A stretch of 64,000 nucleotides of DNA from an uncultured Dyadobacter sp. (GCF_946482605.1 NZ_CAMLSE010000003.1:62001-126000), one strand, 5' to 3'. Counted from the stretch's first letter, positions 8,370-17,674 are shown. Notes: generated by a model not told the origin, from the sequence alone. Numbers and translations are program-made.

Positions 8370-10372
8370 AATGGATCGGAATGAAGTAATGCAAATGGTT
8401 CATTTAAAAGTGAGTCGATACCCAGGCGCCTGCTCAGCGGCAAACCGCTGTCGAATGCGTTGCCATTGACGGTCGTCTCGCCGGTCTTGAACCTGCGGAC
8501 GCGTTCGAGTTCGGTATTGCTGGCGATGTCGCCCGCGGTCCGTATGACCCGTAGCACTTCCTGCGTGGCCGGATCGATCAGGATCGTACATCCCGAACGG
8601 AAAGTAAAATCTCCACTTTCGCGGGCAAGCTTATCCCACGTTAATTTGTCTTTCCGCTGCTGTTCGTCCTGGCTAAAATACCCCCGGCGGCGTTGTGTGA
8701 TCTCGATGATATAGGCAGTATGAATGCTGCCGCGGTTGGCACGCCGGATAATCGGCCGGACGGCGTGGACCTCGACGGTTGGATTGCCGGATTTATCCCG
8801 GTAAACGGTCGACGGTGCTTTAACGCCATCGAGCACCAGGCCAAACAGGGTAGCGTAATCGTTCTTGTAGGTATCGCCCTGTTCCAGCCATATCCACCAT
8901 CTAGCCTTCAACGGTTCCAGTCGTTTCCAGACTTCAAACCGGTCGCTTTCCAGGTTCCAGTCTATTACACCTTCGTTTTTGAAGAAGGCTTTAATATGCT
9001 CTTTTCGCTTGCTTGTATCATTTTTCATATCCACACTTCCCGGAGCGAACCCACCTCGTGCAGCTGCCAGATTTTCCATCAGCAGATCGCCGGCCGGCCA
9101 TGCCAGGGTTTCAATACCGAGGTTCGTTACGCCCCGTGGATAGATCCCCCATTCGCGGAAGCTCTCGATGAACACGATCCGGAAACTGCCTTCCTCATCC
9201 GGCATATAATCCAGGTCGGCGGTAATGACGGCCCGGAGAAAATCCCCGAACGTAATGTCTACCGGTGGGCAGTAGTCGATCGCGCGTATGCACATCTGTA
9301 ACACCCGGTCGGCACAGGTGGCTGCCTCACGCGCAAGCCTGCGGGTGAGATCGGGATGAATCTCCCCTTCCGGCAATGTACCCGACCCACCGGTGGCGAT
9401 GCGGAACAGGTCGGCGGTCCGGGAACGGTAAATCAGCAGAAAAGCCCGAAAAACCGCCGCCACCAGAATGCTCCCGCGTTCGTGCGGGCTCATGGTTTTT
9501 TGCAGGATCAGCGGGTCGGGCTGGCGCGGTTCCCATTTGCCGGCCTCATTGACCTTACCCAGCGCGTCGCGCAAAGCAGCGCCCCTGCCCGTCGCCTTTC
9601 CGAATTGCTGCGCCAGCTGGCTCAGCAGGTTCTCGGATTGCAGGTTACCCCGTGTCTTACTGATCTGACTTTCCAGTACCACGGGATAGGAAAAATGCTG
9701 AAACAACGCGACAATGTCCGCAAAGGCCTCGTGGAAGGCGTGCACATCCGGGTTACTGGGCTCGTTGAACCGCGGGTGCACGCCATCGAGCAGCGCATGC
9801 GTGACCTCATGTGCAATAATATCATGGGAAAGGCAGGTGAATACCAGCGTGCCGGGCATGGTATGACGATCGCGGACTGTGGCCGGAAAATAGCCGAAAA
9901 GGATCGCTTTCTTCGCCGGACTATAATAGGCGTTGCGGTCGCGCAGGGCGTGCGGGTATATACGCAGGCGGCGCACGAACTGCTCGGTGTATTCGCCCGC
10001 TTTGAAAACTTGCCGGTCACCCCAGAATGCAACCCGCCCCAGTGCCCTTTCGAAATGGCGGATCGTGGTCATCGCGACGGCATACACCATTTGCTGATGG
10101 AACTGCGGGTTGGATTCGGAAGGCAGCAACCCGTCTTGCGCCAGCAGGTTGGGATCGTTCAGGTTCACCGGCCCGTAACCCGTCCCGCTGGCCGGATCAT
10201 AGTCGACTACTTCGATGTACTCACCTATCGGCCCCGGAAGCAGATCCTTTTCCCAGGGTATCGAAAGGGTAATCTGATTGATGTGCGACGTTTCCAGCAC
10301 GGACGCCAGGCTGGGATCGAACGTCAGTATCCTGAGGCGTCGCGTGGCAGGGGGGTCAGGTTGATAGGGCAT
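8366..10372 (-). CDS. Cytoplasmic gluzincin-type zinc metallopeptidase
   Basis: 668 residues. The zinc motif HEVTH is at 188-192 and a second motif HEAFAD at 214-219 supplies the third zinc ligand (Glu215). This spacing is that of gluzincins (M4/M36-like). The regions before and after do not look like thermolysin, and there is no signal peptide or pro-domain, which is unusual for this fold because most members are secreted. The C-terminal half (about 380-668) is basic and may bind a substrate or partner; its fold was not recognised. It is the first gene of the run with the MBL protein (4-bp overlap) and the patatin. A promoter should lie in 10373-10543, shared divergently with the secreted protein at 10544. 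The substrate is unknown. Confidence 0.8.
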   Translation of the reverse strand: MPYQPDPPATRRLRILTFDPSLASVLETSHINQITLSIPWEKDLLPGPIGEYIEVVDYDPASGTGYGPVNLNDPNLLAQDGLLPSESNPQFHQQMVYAVAMTTIRHFERALGRVAFWGDRQVFKAGEYTEQFVRRLRIYPHALRDRNAYYSPAKKAILFGYFPATVRDRHTMPGTLVFTCLSHDIIAHEVTHALLDGVHPRFNEPSNPDVHAFHEAFADIVALFQHFSYPVVLESQISKTRGNLQSENLLSQLAQQFGKATGRGAALRDALGKVNEAGKWEPRQPDPLILQKTMSPHERGSILVAAVFRAFLLIYRSRTADLFRIATGGSGTLPEGEIHPDLTRRLAREAATCADRVLQMCIRAIDYCPPVDITFGDFLRAVITADLDYMPDEEGSFRIVFIESFREWGIYPRGVTNLGIETLAWPAGDLLMENLAAARGGFAPGSVDMKNDTSKRKEHIKAFFKNEGVIDWNLESDRFEVWKRLEPLKARWWIWLEQGDTYKNDYATLFGLVLDGVKAPSTVYRDKSGNPTVEVHAVRPIIRRANRGSIHTAYIIEITQRRRGYFSQDEQQRKDKLTWDKLARESGDFTFRSGCTILIDPATQEVLRVIRTAGDIASNTELERVRRFKTGETTVNGNAFDSGLPLSRRLGIDSLLNEPFALLHSDPL

Positions 10373-10543
10373 TGGTAGTTGGAGCGCAGGTGGAACGTGA
10401 GTTGTATGCGTGCTGAAATGTAAGGCAACGGGAGGAATTCTTTTAGAGGGTTTTTACGCTATTTGCAACCGCTGGTCTCCATTTTTCGATAGCATTCCTT
10501 TTTTACCTAATTTGCCGCTATTAACCACTATTTGGAATAAACT

Positions 10544-11134
10544 ATGAAACGTTTCCTTTACGCGCTCACAACCATCGTTGTGCTGGCCCTCACATCCTAC
10601 CGCACTACTGCACAGAGCCTTTCCGTTGAAAGCCTGCTCGACAAAGCCATGTCATTATCCCAAAAAGGGGACAAATCGGGTACCGCCGACGCGCTCACAG
10701 ACGGTGTTTCGGCATTGGAAAATGAAGCAAAAAGCTCCGACGGGAGCCTGAAAGACAAATTACTCGGCAAGGCGGGTGACCTGAAAGCGCTGATCCCCCT
10801 GGCCTCCTCCGGTAAGCTCTCCGGAGGCGCGCTGAGCAAGGTCGTTAACGCCGTTAAAATGCTGATCGGCGCCAACCGCATCAGCGGATTACTCGGCAAA
10901 GGCGATTCCGGGTTACTGGGCAATGCTGCCGGCCTCACCAGCAGCCTCGGACTCATCAAAGCCGGTTCGTCCATCCTGGGTTCGGACAAACAATCGCAGC
11001 TGGGCGGGTTACTGGGCGAAGCGACCAAGACCGTTTCCGGGCTGGATAAGAAAGGCCCCGCAGCCAAACTTGCGGCGGCGGCGTCATCCAAGCAATTGGG
11101 CAGCATTGTGAGCCTGGTAAGCTCCGCACTCTGA
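10544..11134 (+). CDS. Secreted Leu/Gly/Ser-rich protein of unknown function
   Basis: 196 residues with a cleavable signal peptide (MKRFLYAL... ending near TTAQ). The mature protein is of low complexity, dominated by Leu, Gly, Ser, Ala and Lys, with recurring short LLG units (for example GLLGKG, GLLGN, GLLGEA) and no Cys. Helical amphipathic segments are likely. No family was recognised. It is a single-gene unit closed by a strong terminator at 11157-11197 and divergent from the metallopeptidase operon. The repeated LLG pattern suggests a self-associating or membrane-active secreted protein; that is a guess from composition only. Confidence 0.7.
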   Translation: MKRFLYALTTIVVLALTSYRTTAQSLSVESLLDKAMSLSQKGDKSGTADALTDGVSALENEAKSSDGSLKDKLLGKAGDLKALIPLASSGKLSGGALSKVVNAVKMLIGANRISGLLGKGDSGLLGNAAGLTSSLGLIKAGSSILGSDKQSQLGGLLGEATKTVSGLDKKGPAAKLAAAASSKQLGSIVSLVSSAL

Positions 11135-11156
11135 TCCTTCCGGTTTCAGATCATCA

Positions 11157-11197
11157 GAAGCGTGAGGCGGCCCGTTCCGCCCCACGCTTCTTTTTTT
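11157..11197 (+). terminator. Intrinsic terminator after the secreted LLG protein
   Basis: Arms 11157-11170 and 11177-11190 form a 14-bp stem with one A-C mismatch and a 6-nt loop, followed directly by seven T residues. Textbook Rho-independent terminator. Confidence 0.92.
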
Positions 11198-11293
11198 GCC
11201 AATATAGTGCTGAAACTGGTTAACGAGGTGGGCAATTGGCAAGTCCGAACGCACTTCTTTTGCAACGGAGATTATTCCTGAACCCGCATTCAC

Positions 11294-12796
11294 ATGAAAC
11301 TGCAAACACTAACCGCCGCGCTGCTGCTGCTGCTGCTGACATTGCAAACTGCCGTTGCCCAGCTGCAACTGCCCGCGACCAAACCCAGCCCCGCGCAGGC
11401 CGCGATGATCAAAAGAGGTTATGGTATGTTCATCCACTTCGGGATCAACACGTTTGCGGACACGGAATGGTCCGACGGCACCCTACCCCTCGAACGGTAC
11501 AATCCTACCGCCCTCGACCCCGATCAATGGGTGCGGGTCGCCAGGGACGCCGGGTTCCGGTATGTGCTCCTCACAACCAAGCACCATGAGGGTTTTTGCC
11601 TTTGGGACAGTAAATACACCGACTATGACGTGGCCGGCTCCCCCATTAAAACCGATGTGGTAAAGGCCGTGTCGGACGCCTGTAAGAAATACGGGATGCA
11701 GTTTGCCGTGTATTATTCGCTCTGGGACCGGCATGAACCTTCCTACAAGGATAAAAATCCGCAGGTGTATGTCGATTATATGCTCAAACAGCTCACTGAG
11801 CTTTTTACCAATTACGGCCCGATCTGCGAACTGTGGCTCGATGGCGGCTGGGACAAAAAGCCCGACGAATGGGGCATTGACCAGATCTATCAGCTCGTCA
11901 AAAAATACAGTCCGCTGTGTGCCGTCAGCGTCAACCACACCATTGTGAACGAGGAAGGCAAACGAAACTACACGATCCCGGCCGACATGACGGTTGACAA
12001 TCGATACTATTTCCAGTATTTCCCCTCGGATTTCCGTCTTTGGGACCCGCGCCTCATTTCCCGGTCCGATAAGAAGCAATACCTGCACGATGGCAAGTCC
12101 TACTACCTCCCGTTTGAACACACCATCTGCATCAGCCGCAACTGGAACTGGTTCCAGAAATCGGCGCAACTACCGACGCGAGAGCTGGATGAGCTCGAAG
12201 AATTGTTCTACTGGTGCACCTACAATGATAATTGCCTCGTCATGAACGTCCCACCCGACCAAACCGGGCGCATCCGTGAATATGAGGCCGTAACGGCGAT
12301 CAGCCTGGGCAAACGGCTCGGACTTGACTTAAAAAAGCCATTGCCTAAAAACGGCAGGTTCATTTCCCTTTCCCGGCCGGCGACGGCCACCAGCGTTCTG
12401 AGCGAAAAAGGCAAGACTTTCCCGGCAGCGGCGGCCAACGATGGCAGTTTTGAAAGCCGGTGGAGTGCGTCGGATACGCTGGCGACGCTGGAAATTGCAT
12501 TGGACCCGCAGGAGCCTTTCAACAAAGTATCCATTTTCGAGCACCAGGATGTGAAGGAACTACCCGACCACTTTTCACAGATACGGGTGCCGCGCATCCG
12601 GGAGTATAGCATCGATATCATGCTGGAAGGGCGCTGGCAGACCATTTTCATGGATCGCGAACCCATGGGCGACTGCAAGGTGATCCGGTTTCCGGCCAGT
12701 TACCGTACTTCGAAGCTGCGTCTCCGGGTCACGAAGGCAACCGGCCTGCCGTCCATTACGGAACTGAGCGTGATCGATATGAACCTGCGCATGTAA
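11294..12796 (+). CDS. GH29 alpha-L-fucosidase with C-terminal discoidin-like domain
   Basis: 500 residues with a Leu-rich signal peptide ending near AVAQ. The catalytic domain begins with the GH29 signature GMFIHFGINTF, continues with LLTTKHHEGFCLWDS, and carries the likely nucleophile Asp183 in ELWLDGGWD. The last ~135 residues form an F5/8 type C-like beta-sandwich (DGSFESRWSA) that may bind galactose or fucose residues. It should release L-fucose from glycans in the periplasm or outside the cell. It has its own terminator (12824-12859), converges with an AraC regulator, and sits beside the fucose operon starting at 14009, so a shared substrate is likely. A second, rather different GH29 is in that operon. 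Confidence 0.92.
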   Translation: MKLQTLTAALLLLLLTLQTAVAQLQLPATKPSPAQAAMIKRGYGMFIHFGINTFADTEWSDGTLPLERYNPTALDPDQWVRVARDAGFRYVLLTTKHHEGFCLWDSKYTDYDVAGSPIKTDVVKAVSDACKKYGMQFAVYYSLWDRHEPSYKDKNPQVYVDYMLKQLTELFTNYGPICELWLDGGWDKKPDEWGIDQIYQLVKKYSPLCAVSVNHTIVNEEGKRNYTIPADMTVDNRYYFQYFPSDFRLWDPRLISRSDKKQYLHDGKSYYLPFEHTICISRNWNWFQKSAQLPTRELDELEELFYWCTYNDNCLVMNVPPDQTGRIREYEAVTAISLGKRLGLDLKKPLPKNGRFISLSRPATATSVLSEKGKTFPAAAANDGSFESRWSASDTLATLEIALDPQEPFNKVSIFEHQDVKELPDHFSQIRVPRIREYSIDIMLEGRWQTIFMDREPMGDCKVIRFPASYRTSKLRLRVTKATGLPSITELSVIDMNLRM

Positions 12797-12823
12797 ACCA
12801 AAATTGCTTTACTTAACGTGTAT

Positions 12824-12859
12824 AGCTATCCGTCACACCGGCGGGTAGCTTAGTTTTTT
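12824..12859 (+). terminator. Terminator after the first GH29 gene
   Basis: Arms 12824-12832 and 12842-12850 pair over 9 bp (one T-G wobble), followed by TAG and six T residues. The right arm reaches the stop codon of the convergent AraC gene. Confidence 0.75.
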
Positions 12860-13728
12860 GCGGCGCTTTGGTTCCGGTATTCTTTCGGGGATATTTTATT
12901 GATTTTTTTGAAACAGCGGTTGAAATAGGAGATATTGGTATAACCGCTTTCCAGGGCAATCTGCGTCACCGGCAGGTCGGACTGTTGCAGCAGCTTGCAG
13001 GCAAAACCGATCCGAACCTCGTTCAGAAAATCCGAAAAAGTACGGTTGGTGAGTGTTTTGAAAAACCGGCAGAAAGAATGGATCTGCAAACCGGCGACCG
13101 AGGCTGCCTGCTGCAGGGTGATATCCTCTTTGAAATTCTGCTGAATGTAATGCATCAATTTCGGCACCCGGCCCGACGTTTGCGTCGAATAAGTTGAGAT
13201 CAGGTCGGGTACATTCAGCCACACGAGCTCCTCCGGATCCAGCAGCTGGTCAATGATCTGCAGGAAAGAAGCCAGCAGGCCAACCTGACGGTTATTCTGA
13301 GCCAGCATTTGTTTCAGCAAATCCGTGATCAGGGCTTTTTTCTGACCGCAGATCCGTATGCCCCGTTCCGATTCCCTGAAAAACTGCCGCAGCTCCATCG
13401 TGTCGGTCAGCGCATTCAGATGCTCACAAATGGTCTCCGGATTGATATACAGCGCCAATGAAATGGCTTCGGATGCCGGTTCGTTGGGTTTGGATTCACT
13501 GTACCAAACGTGCGGTACATTAGGCCCCACAAAGGTGAGATCCCCTTCTTCAAACCGTTCGATCGAATGGCCGATTATACGGGTTCCGGAACCCGAGAGC
13601 ACATACACGAGCTGGCACTCCTTGTGGAAGTGAAAATCTGTCGAGAAATACGATCTGACGATCTTTTTAACCACAAAAGGCTTTCGCGAAGGCGCAAATT
13701 CCGGCAAAAGGGTATACGTGGCTTTCAT
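12850..13728 (-). CDS. AraC-family transcriptional regulator of the fucose locus
   Basis: 292 residues from ATG 13728; an in-frame TTG nine codons earlier is a weaker start. The N-terminal ~150 residues form a cupin-type sensor (FHFHKECQLVYVLSGSG). The C-terminal ~100 residues hold the two AraC helix-turn-helices (LQQAASVAGLQIHSFCRFFK and VTQIALESGYTNISYFNRCFKK). It is divergent from the fuconate dehydratase operon, with 280 bases between starts, and convergent with a fucosidase gene. It most likely responds to L-fucose or a breakdown product and activates the operon to its right; the ligand is inferred from neighbours only. Confidence 0.88.
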   Translation of the reverse strand: MKATYTLLPEFAPSRKPFVVKKIVRSYFSTDFHFHKECQLVYVLSGSGTRIIGHSIERFEEGDLTFVGPNVPHVWYSESKPNEPASEAISLALYINPETICEHLNALTDTMELRQFFRESERGIRICGQKKALITDLLKQMLAQNNRQVGLLASFLQIIDQLLDPEELVWLNVPDLISTYSTQTSGRVPKLMHYIQQNFKEDITLQQAASVAGLQIHSFCRFFKTLTNRTFSDFLNEVRIGFACKLLQQSDLPVTQIALESGYTNISYFNRCFKKINKISPKEYRNQSAAKN

Positions 13729-13808
13729 GCTTTCAAAGTTTGGAGAATTACGCAAACATAGTACTGCAAATGATCAATCCGCCATCAATTTACAGGACTT
13801 ATCACCCA

Positions 13809-13816
13809 TAAATTTG
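13809..13816 (+). promoter_or_regulatory. Candidate -7 box (TAAATTTG) for the fucose operon
   Basis: TAAATTTG matches TAnnTTTG exactly and lies in the AT-rich region between the AraC gene and the fuconate dehydratase gene. It would give a leader of about 185 bases. A degenerate -33 (ATTTAC near 13788-13793) is slightly too close. The remaining intergenic bases are AT-rich without clear direct repeats. Confidence 0.4.
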
Positions 13817-14008
13817 TACATATTCTTCAACAAACCAATCACTTCAAAAGATGAATTCCAAATGCTTTAAACCTTTTCCTACACAGAAAAGGAATAAAAC
13901 ACTGATAAAAAGACATTTATTAACCAATAAAAATAAAAGGTTACATGCATAAGCCTGGCCAGCGCGACACAACCTTTAATGGTATCATATTGACATTACT
14001 CTGAAACA

Positions 14009-15235
14009 ATGCACATTACCGCAATCGAAATAAAAGATAAACGATTCGACCTCCATGACGGGGTCGGGTCGGATGCTACACACACCACACCTCAATATGC
14101 CTACGCCGTATGCTGTCTTCGCACCGACTCAGCCATCACCGGCGTGGGTCTTGCATTCACGCTGGGAGCCGGTAACGACCTCGTTTGCAAGGCCATCGAA
14201 TACATAGCCGCCTCGTTGAAAGGCAGGGAGATCGAAGAACTGATGGCCGGCTTCGGAAATGTATACCGCAGCATGGCCGATGCCCCTTCCCTCCGATGGC
14301 TCGGACCGCACAAGGGCGTGATCCATCTTGCATTGGCCGCCGTCGTGAATGCTTGCTACGACCTCTGGGCCAAGACGCGAGGAGTTCCGCTCTGGCAGCT
14401 GCTGCTCGACCTCACGCCGGAACAGCTCGTGAATACCCTCGACCTCAGCTATCTCGAAGAAGTCCTTACCCGTGACCAGGCCATCGCATTACTTGCCGCC
14501 CAGTATTCCACCCGGTCGCAGCGCCGGACGGTGCTCGACACCGGATACAAAGGCTATGACACCTCGGTAGGCTGGTTCAACTTTTCGGATCAGACGATCG
14601 TTGAAAATACGCACAAAGCGATGGCCGGAGGGTTCAATGCATTGAAATTGAAAGTAGGCTCCGATGACCCCGAACGTGACCTGCGCCGCGCCCGGCTGAT
14701 CCGCGGCACCGCTGGGCCAGAAGCTACGATCATGGTCGATGCCAACCAGAAATGGAACCTGCCGCAGGCATTGGACATTTGTAAAAAACTCGGCGATATC
14801 AATCCGTTCTGGATCGAGGAACCCACGCACCCGGACGATGTAACGGGCCACCAGGCCATTGCGCGGGCCATCGCACCGTTTAAGGTGGCTACCGGCGAGC
14901 ATATTCCCAACAAAGTGATTTTCAAAAACTTTTTGCAGGCGGGTGCCATGGATTTCTGCCAGGTCGATGCGGTACGCGTCGGCGGCGTGTCCGAATTCCT
15001 GACGATCAGCCTGTTGGCGCGCCAGATGGGCGTACCGGTAGTCCCTCACGTGGGCGATATGGGCCAGATACACCAGCATCTGGTACTGTTCAACCACATT
15101 GGCATGGGACATGAACATCTGTTTTTGGAACATATTCCGCATTTGCAGCCGTATTTTGTGCATCCCGCGGAGATCACAGGCGGCTTTTACCAGGTACCCC
15201 AGGTGCCCGGCAGCAGCAGCGACCTGAAAGATTGA
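14009..15235 (+). CDS. fucD: L-fuconate dehydratase (enolase superfamily)
   Basis: 408 residues, close to the usual family length. The N-terminal capping domain is followed by the enolase-type barrel: KLK base motif near residue 213 (FNALKLKVG), metal ligands in MVDANQKW, WIEEPTHPDD and TGEHIPNK, and the catalytic His in VPHVGDMGQIH. These match L-fuconate dehydratases rather than mandelate racemase or muconate enzymes. It converts L-fuconate to 2-keto-3-deoxy-L-fuconate in the cytoplasm, in the non-phosphorylating fucose pathway. First gene of a tightly packed operon (24 bases to the SDR gene). Confidence 0.9.
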   Translation: MHITAIEIKDKRFDLHDGVGSDATHTTPQYAYAVCCLRTDSAITGVGLAFTLGAGNDLVCKAIEYIAASLKGREIEELMAGFGNVYRSMADAPSLRWLGPHKGVIHLALAAVVNACYDLWAKTRGVPLWQLLLDLTPEQLVNTLDLSYLEEVLTRDQAIALLAAQYSTRSQRRTVLDTGYKGYDTSVGWFNFSDQTIVENTHKAMAGGFNALKLKVGSDDPERDLRRARLIRGTAGPEATIMVDANQKWNLPQALDICKKLGDINPFWIEEPTHPDDVTGHQAIARAIAPFKVATGEHIPNKVIFKNFLQAGAMDFCQVDAVRVGGVSEFLTISLLARQMGVPVVPHVGDMGQIHQHLVLFNHIGMGHEHLFLEHIPHLQPYFVHPAEITGGFYQVPQVPGSSSDLKD

Positions 15236-15259
15236 GGCGGTCCAAAACAGACAGAAACT

Positions 15260-16027
15260 ATGAACGCATTGACCAGCAAAACAATATTGATAACGGGAGG
15301 CGCGTCGGGGATCGGGCGGGAATGCACCCTTGCATACCTGCGGGCAGGCGCCCGTGTGAGCGTTCTGGACGCCGATGCAGACGCATTAGCCGCACTCACC
15401 AGCGATTACAGCGCCGAATTTCTGCTAGGCTGTGAAGGGAATGTCAGGACAAGGGATGATGTCCGGAATGCGATTGAAAAAACCGTAAAAACCTTCGGCA
15501 ACCTGCACGTGGTCCATAACAATGCAGGTATCGCCAGTCCGTCCAAGCCGCTCGACCAGACGTCGGAGGAGGAATGGGACGACCTGTTCGCCATCAACCT
15601 GAAAAGCGTGTACCTCACCACCCGTTACGGACTGGAACACCTGAAAGCGACCCGTGGCTGCATCCTCAACACGAGCAGTATGGTAGGCGAAATCGGGCAG
15701 GCGAATCATGCAGCCTACGTTGCCACCAAAGGAGGAATGAGCGCACTCACAAAGGCCATGGCACTGGACTATGCGCCCTTCGGGATCCGGGTGAATGCGG
15801 TATGCCCCGCCGGTGTATGGACGCCCATGCTGCGCAAATGGGCAGGAGAACAACCTGACACCCACGCAATCGAAAACTACCTGGATCAAATCCACCCGCT
15901 GGGTTACTGTCCTGAGGGTGACGTGATCGCCGACGTCGCCGTGTTCCTCGTTTCGGATGCGGCAAGGTTTGTCACGGGATGTATCATGCCCGTCAGCGGC
16001 GGCGCCGAACTGGGTTATAAAAGATAA
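15260..16027 (+). CDS. SDR dehydrogenase of L-fucose oxidation
   Basis: 255 residues, classical short-chain dehydrogenase: TGGASGIG cofactor loop near residues 10-17, NNAG motif, a catalytic Ser in NTSSMVG, and YVATK (the YxxxK pair). The C-terminal substrate loop differs from generic ketoacyl reductases. In this operon it is either L-fucose 1-dehydrogenase or the 2-keto-3-deoxy-L-fuconate 4-dehydrogenase. Both belong to this family and the sequence alone does not decide. It lies 24 bases after fuconate dehydratase and 4 bases before the mutarotase start. Confidence 0.82.
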   Translation: MNALTSKTILITGGASGIGRECTLAYLRAGARVSVLDADADALAALTSDYSAEFLLGCEGNVRTRDDVRNAIEKTVKTFGNLHVVHNNAGIASPSKPLDQTSEEEWDDLFAINLKSVYLTTRYGLEHLKATRGCILNTSSMVGEIGQANHAAYVATKGGMSALTKAMALDYAPFGIRVNAVCPAGVWTPMLRKWAGEQPDTHAIENYLDQIHPLGYCPEGDVIADVAVFLVSDAARFVTGCIMPVSGGAELGYKR

Positions 16028-16031
16028 AACA

Positions 16032-16388
16032 ATGGCAACGAAAAGAATCTGCATGGCCCTGGACCTGATCGACAACGCCGATCTGATCGCGTCGTACGAA
16101 CACCATCATCAGCCCGGCAACATCTGGCCGGAGATCCCGGCAGGCATTCGCGACGCCGGCATTACCGATATGCAGATCTACCGCATTGGCGCACACCTGT
16201 TTATGATCGTCGACCACGATGACAGTACCGACCTGAAAAACGCATTCGGAAAAATGGCGGCCATGCCCCGCCAGGGCGAATGGGCGGCCTGGATGGACAG
16301 CTTCCAGCAAAAGCTCCCCGAGGCAGGCCCGGAAGACCATTGGGCGACGATGAAACCTGTTTTTTTACTTCATGCCCATATAGAATGA
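16032..16388 (+). CDS. L-fucose mutarotase (RhaM/DUF718 type)
   Basis: 118 residues from ATG 16032; the frame stays open further upstream but that part overlaps the SDR gene. The small ferredoxin-like alpha/beta barrel family of L-rhamnose mutarotases is recognisable from ALDLIDNADLIASYEHHH, the GNIWPEI segment, GITDMQIYRIG and the C-terminal PVFLLHAHIE. The enzyme interconverts alpha and beta anomers of the sugar; in a fucose operon the substrate is most likely L-fucose. Its stop codon overlaps the permease start by 4 bases (ATGA). Confidence 0.85.
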   Translation: MATKRICMALDLIDNADLIASYEHHHQPGNIWPEIPAGIRDAGITDMQIYRIGAHLFMIVDHDDSTDLKNAFGKMAAMPRQGEWAAWMDSFQQKLPEAGPEDHWATMKPVFLLHAHIE

Positions 16389-17674
16389 AAAACAGCAAAA
16401 GTGTAGTGGTGCCACTGCTGGTGGTCATGAGCCTGATGCTGATCTGGAACCTCAGCCGGAACATCAACGACGTGCTCATCCCGCATTTGAAAAGGGCATG
16501 CCAGCTAACGGACTTCCAGTCGTCGCTCGTGCAATCGGCCTTCTTCGGCGGGTACTTCCTGCTGGCATTGCCTGTGGGGCAGTTTATCGGCAGGTATGGC
16601 TACAAAGCCGGCATGGTCACCGGGCTGTTCACCGCTGCGGCGGGTGCATTTCTCTTTTTCCCCGCAGCCGACACCCGTTATTACCCGCTGTTTCTGACGG
16701 CCTTGTTCATCATGGCGGCAGGCTTTACATTCCTGGAAGTCACCGCGACGCCCTACATTTCGGTCCTGGGTGACCCCGATCGCGCTTCCAGCCGGCTCAG
16801 CCTCGCTTCGGCCGTCGGTTCCGTAGGTGCCACCCTCGGGCCTTTTATCGGCAGCCGCTTTCTGCTGCACGCAAAGGAAACATCCCCGGCAGAAGTGGCG
16901 CAACTCAGTCCTGCTCAACTGGCAGACTATCTGAATGCAGAAGCACAACTGGTTAAAACGCCTTATCTGAGCCTTGGCGCATTGTTTGTCGTGATCGGGC
17001 TTTTACTATACCTGGTTCGCTTACCCAGGATAGCAGGCGAAGAGGGCCATTCCGGCAGCATCCGGGACGTGCTGAGATTCCGCCATACCGTACTCGGAGC
17101 GTTGGGGGTGTTCTGCTATCTGGGTGCCGAAGTCGGCATTGTAAGCTTCCTCATTCGGTATACCAAATCATCGGGAATACCGGGACTGACCGAGCAGAGC
17201 GCGGCGTTGTTCATCACCTTGTACATGGCACTGGTACTCGCGGGGCGCCTGGCCGGGGCCTATTGGCTGCGGAGTGTGAACCCGTCGGGAATGCTGGCGT
17301 TCTGTTCGGCGGCGGCACTGATACTCGTGGGCATTTCCATGACCAGCACCGGCTATGTATCGGTGTACGCACTATCGCTCGTCGGATTATTTACATCAGT
17401 GATGTACCCGATCCTTTTTACGCTCAGTATCAGAAATTTAGGAATTTATACCAAAACAGGCTCCTCACTGATCATCATGAGCATTGTGGGCGGAGCTGTA
17501 ATCCCGCCGGTAATGGGGCTGCTGTCCGATGCGTTCGGGATCAAACAGGCATTTATCGTGCCGGTGCTGTGCTATATCTACCTCGTGTATTATGCGCGGG
17601 CAGGACACATACAGGCTCCCGTGGAGGTGACGGGCATAAAAGAAAGCATTGATCTGAAAATTAATAACCTATGA
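16385..17674 (+). CDS. fucP: L-fucose/proton symporter of the FucP family (MFS)
   Basis: 429 residues from ATG 16385, with about twelve hydrophobic helices. The N-terminus (LIWNLSRNINDVLIPHLKRACQ) and the early helices match the FHS family of sugar-proton symporters to which E. coli FucP belongs. It sits in the inner membrane and should import L-fucose after outer-membrane passage. The ATGA overlaps at both ends, with the mutarotase and with the second GH29, show translational coupling. Substrate is inferred from family and operon. Confidence 0.88.
   Translation: MKNSKSVVVPLLVVMSLMLIWNLSRNINDVLIPHLKRACQLTDFQSSLVQSAFFGGYFLLALPVGQFIGRYGYKAGMVTGLFTAAAGAFLFFPAADTRYYPLFLTALFIMAAGFTFLEVTATPYISVLGDPDRASSRLSLASAVGSVGATLGPFIGSRFLLHAKETSPAEVAQLSPAQLADYLNAEAQLVKTPYLSLGALFVVIGLLLYLVRLPRIAGEEGHSGSIRDVLRFRHTVLGALGVFCYLGAEVGIVSFLIRYTKSSGIPGLTEQSAALFITLYMALVLAGRLAGAYWLRSVNPSGMLAFCSAAALILVGISMTSTGYVSVYALSLVGLFTSVMYPILFTLSIRNLGIYTKTGSSLIIMSIVGGAVIPPVMGLLSDAFGIKQAFIVPVLCYIYLVYYARAGHIQAPVEVTGIKESIDLKINNL

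Noticed and set aside
5013..10372. Firm assignment as CBASS or another named anti-phage system
   Set aside because: No cyclase, STAND ATPase, TIR, restriction or reverse transcriptase gene is adjacent; the patatin alone is not diagnostic.
9356..10378. 340-codon open frame on the plus strand
   Set aside because: Antisense to the metallopeptidase gene including its HEVTH motif; no start signals or domain.
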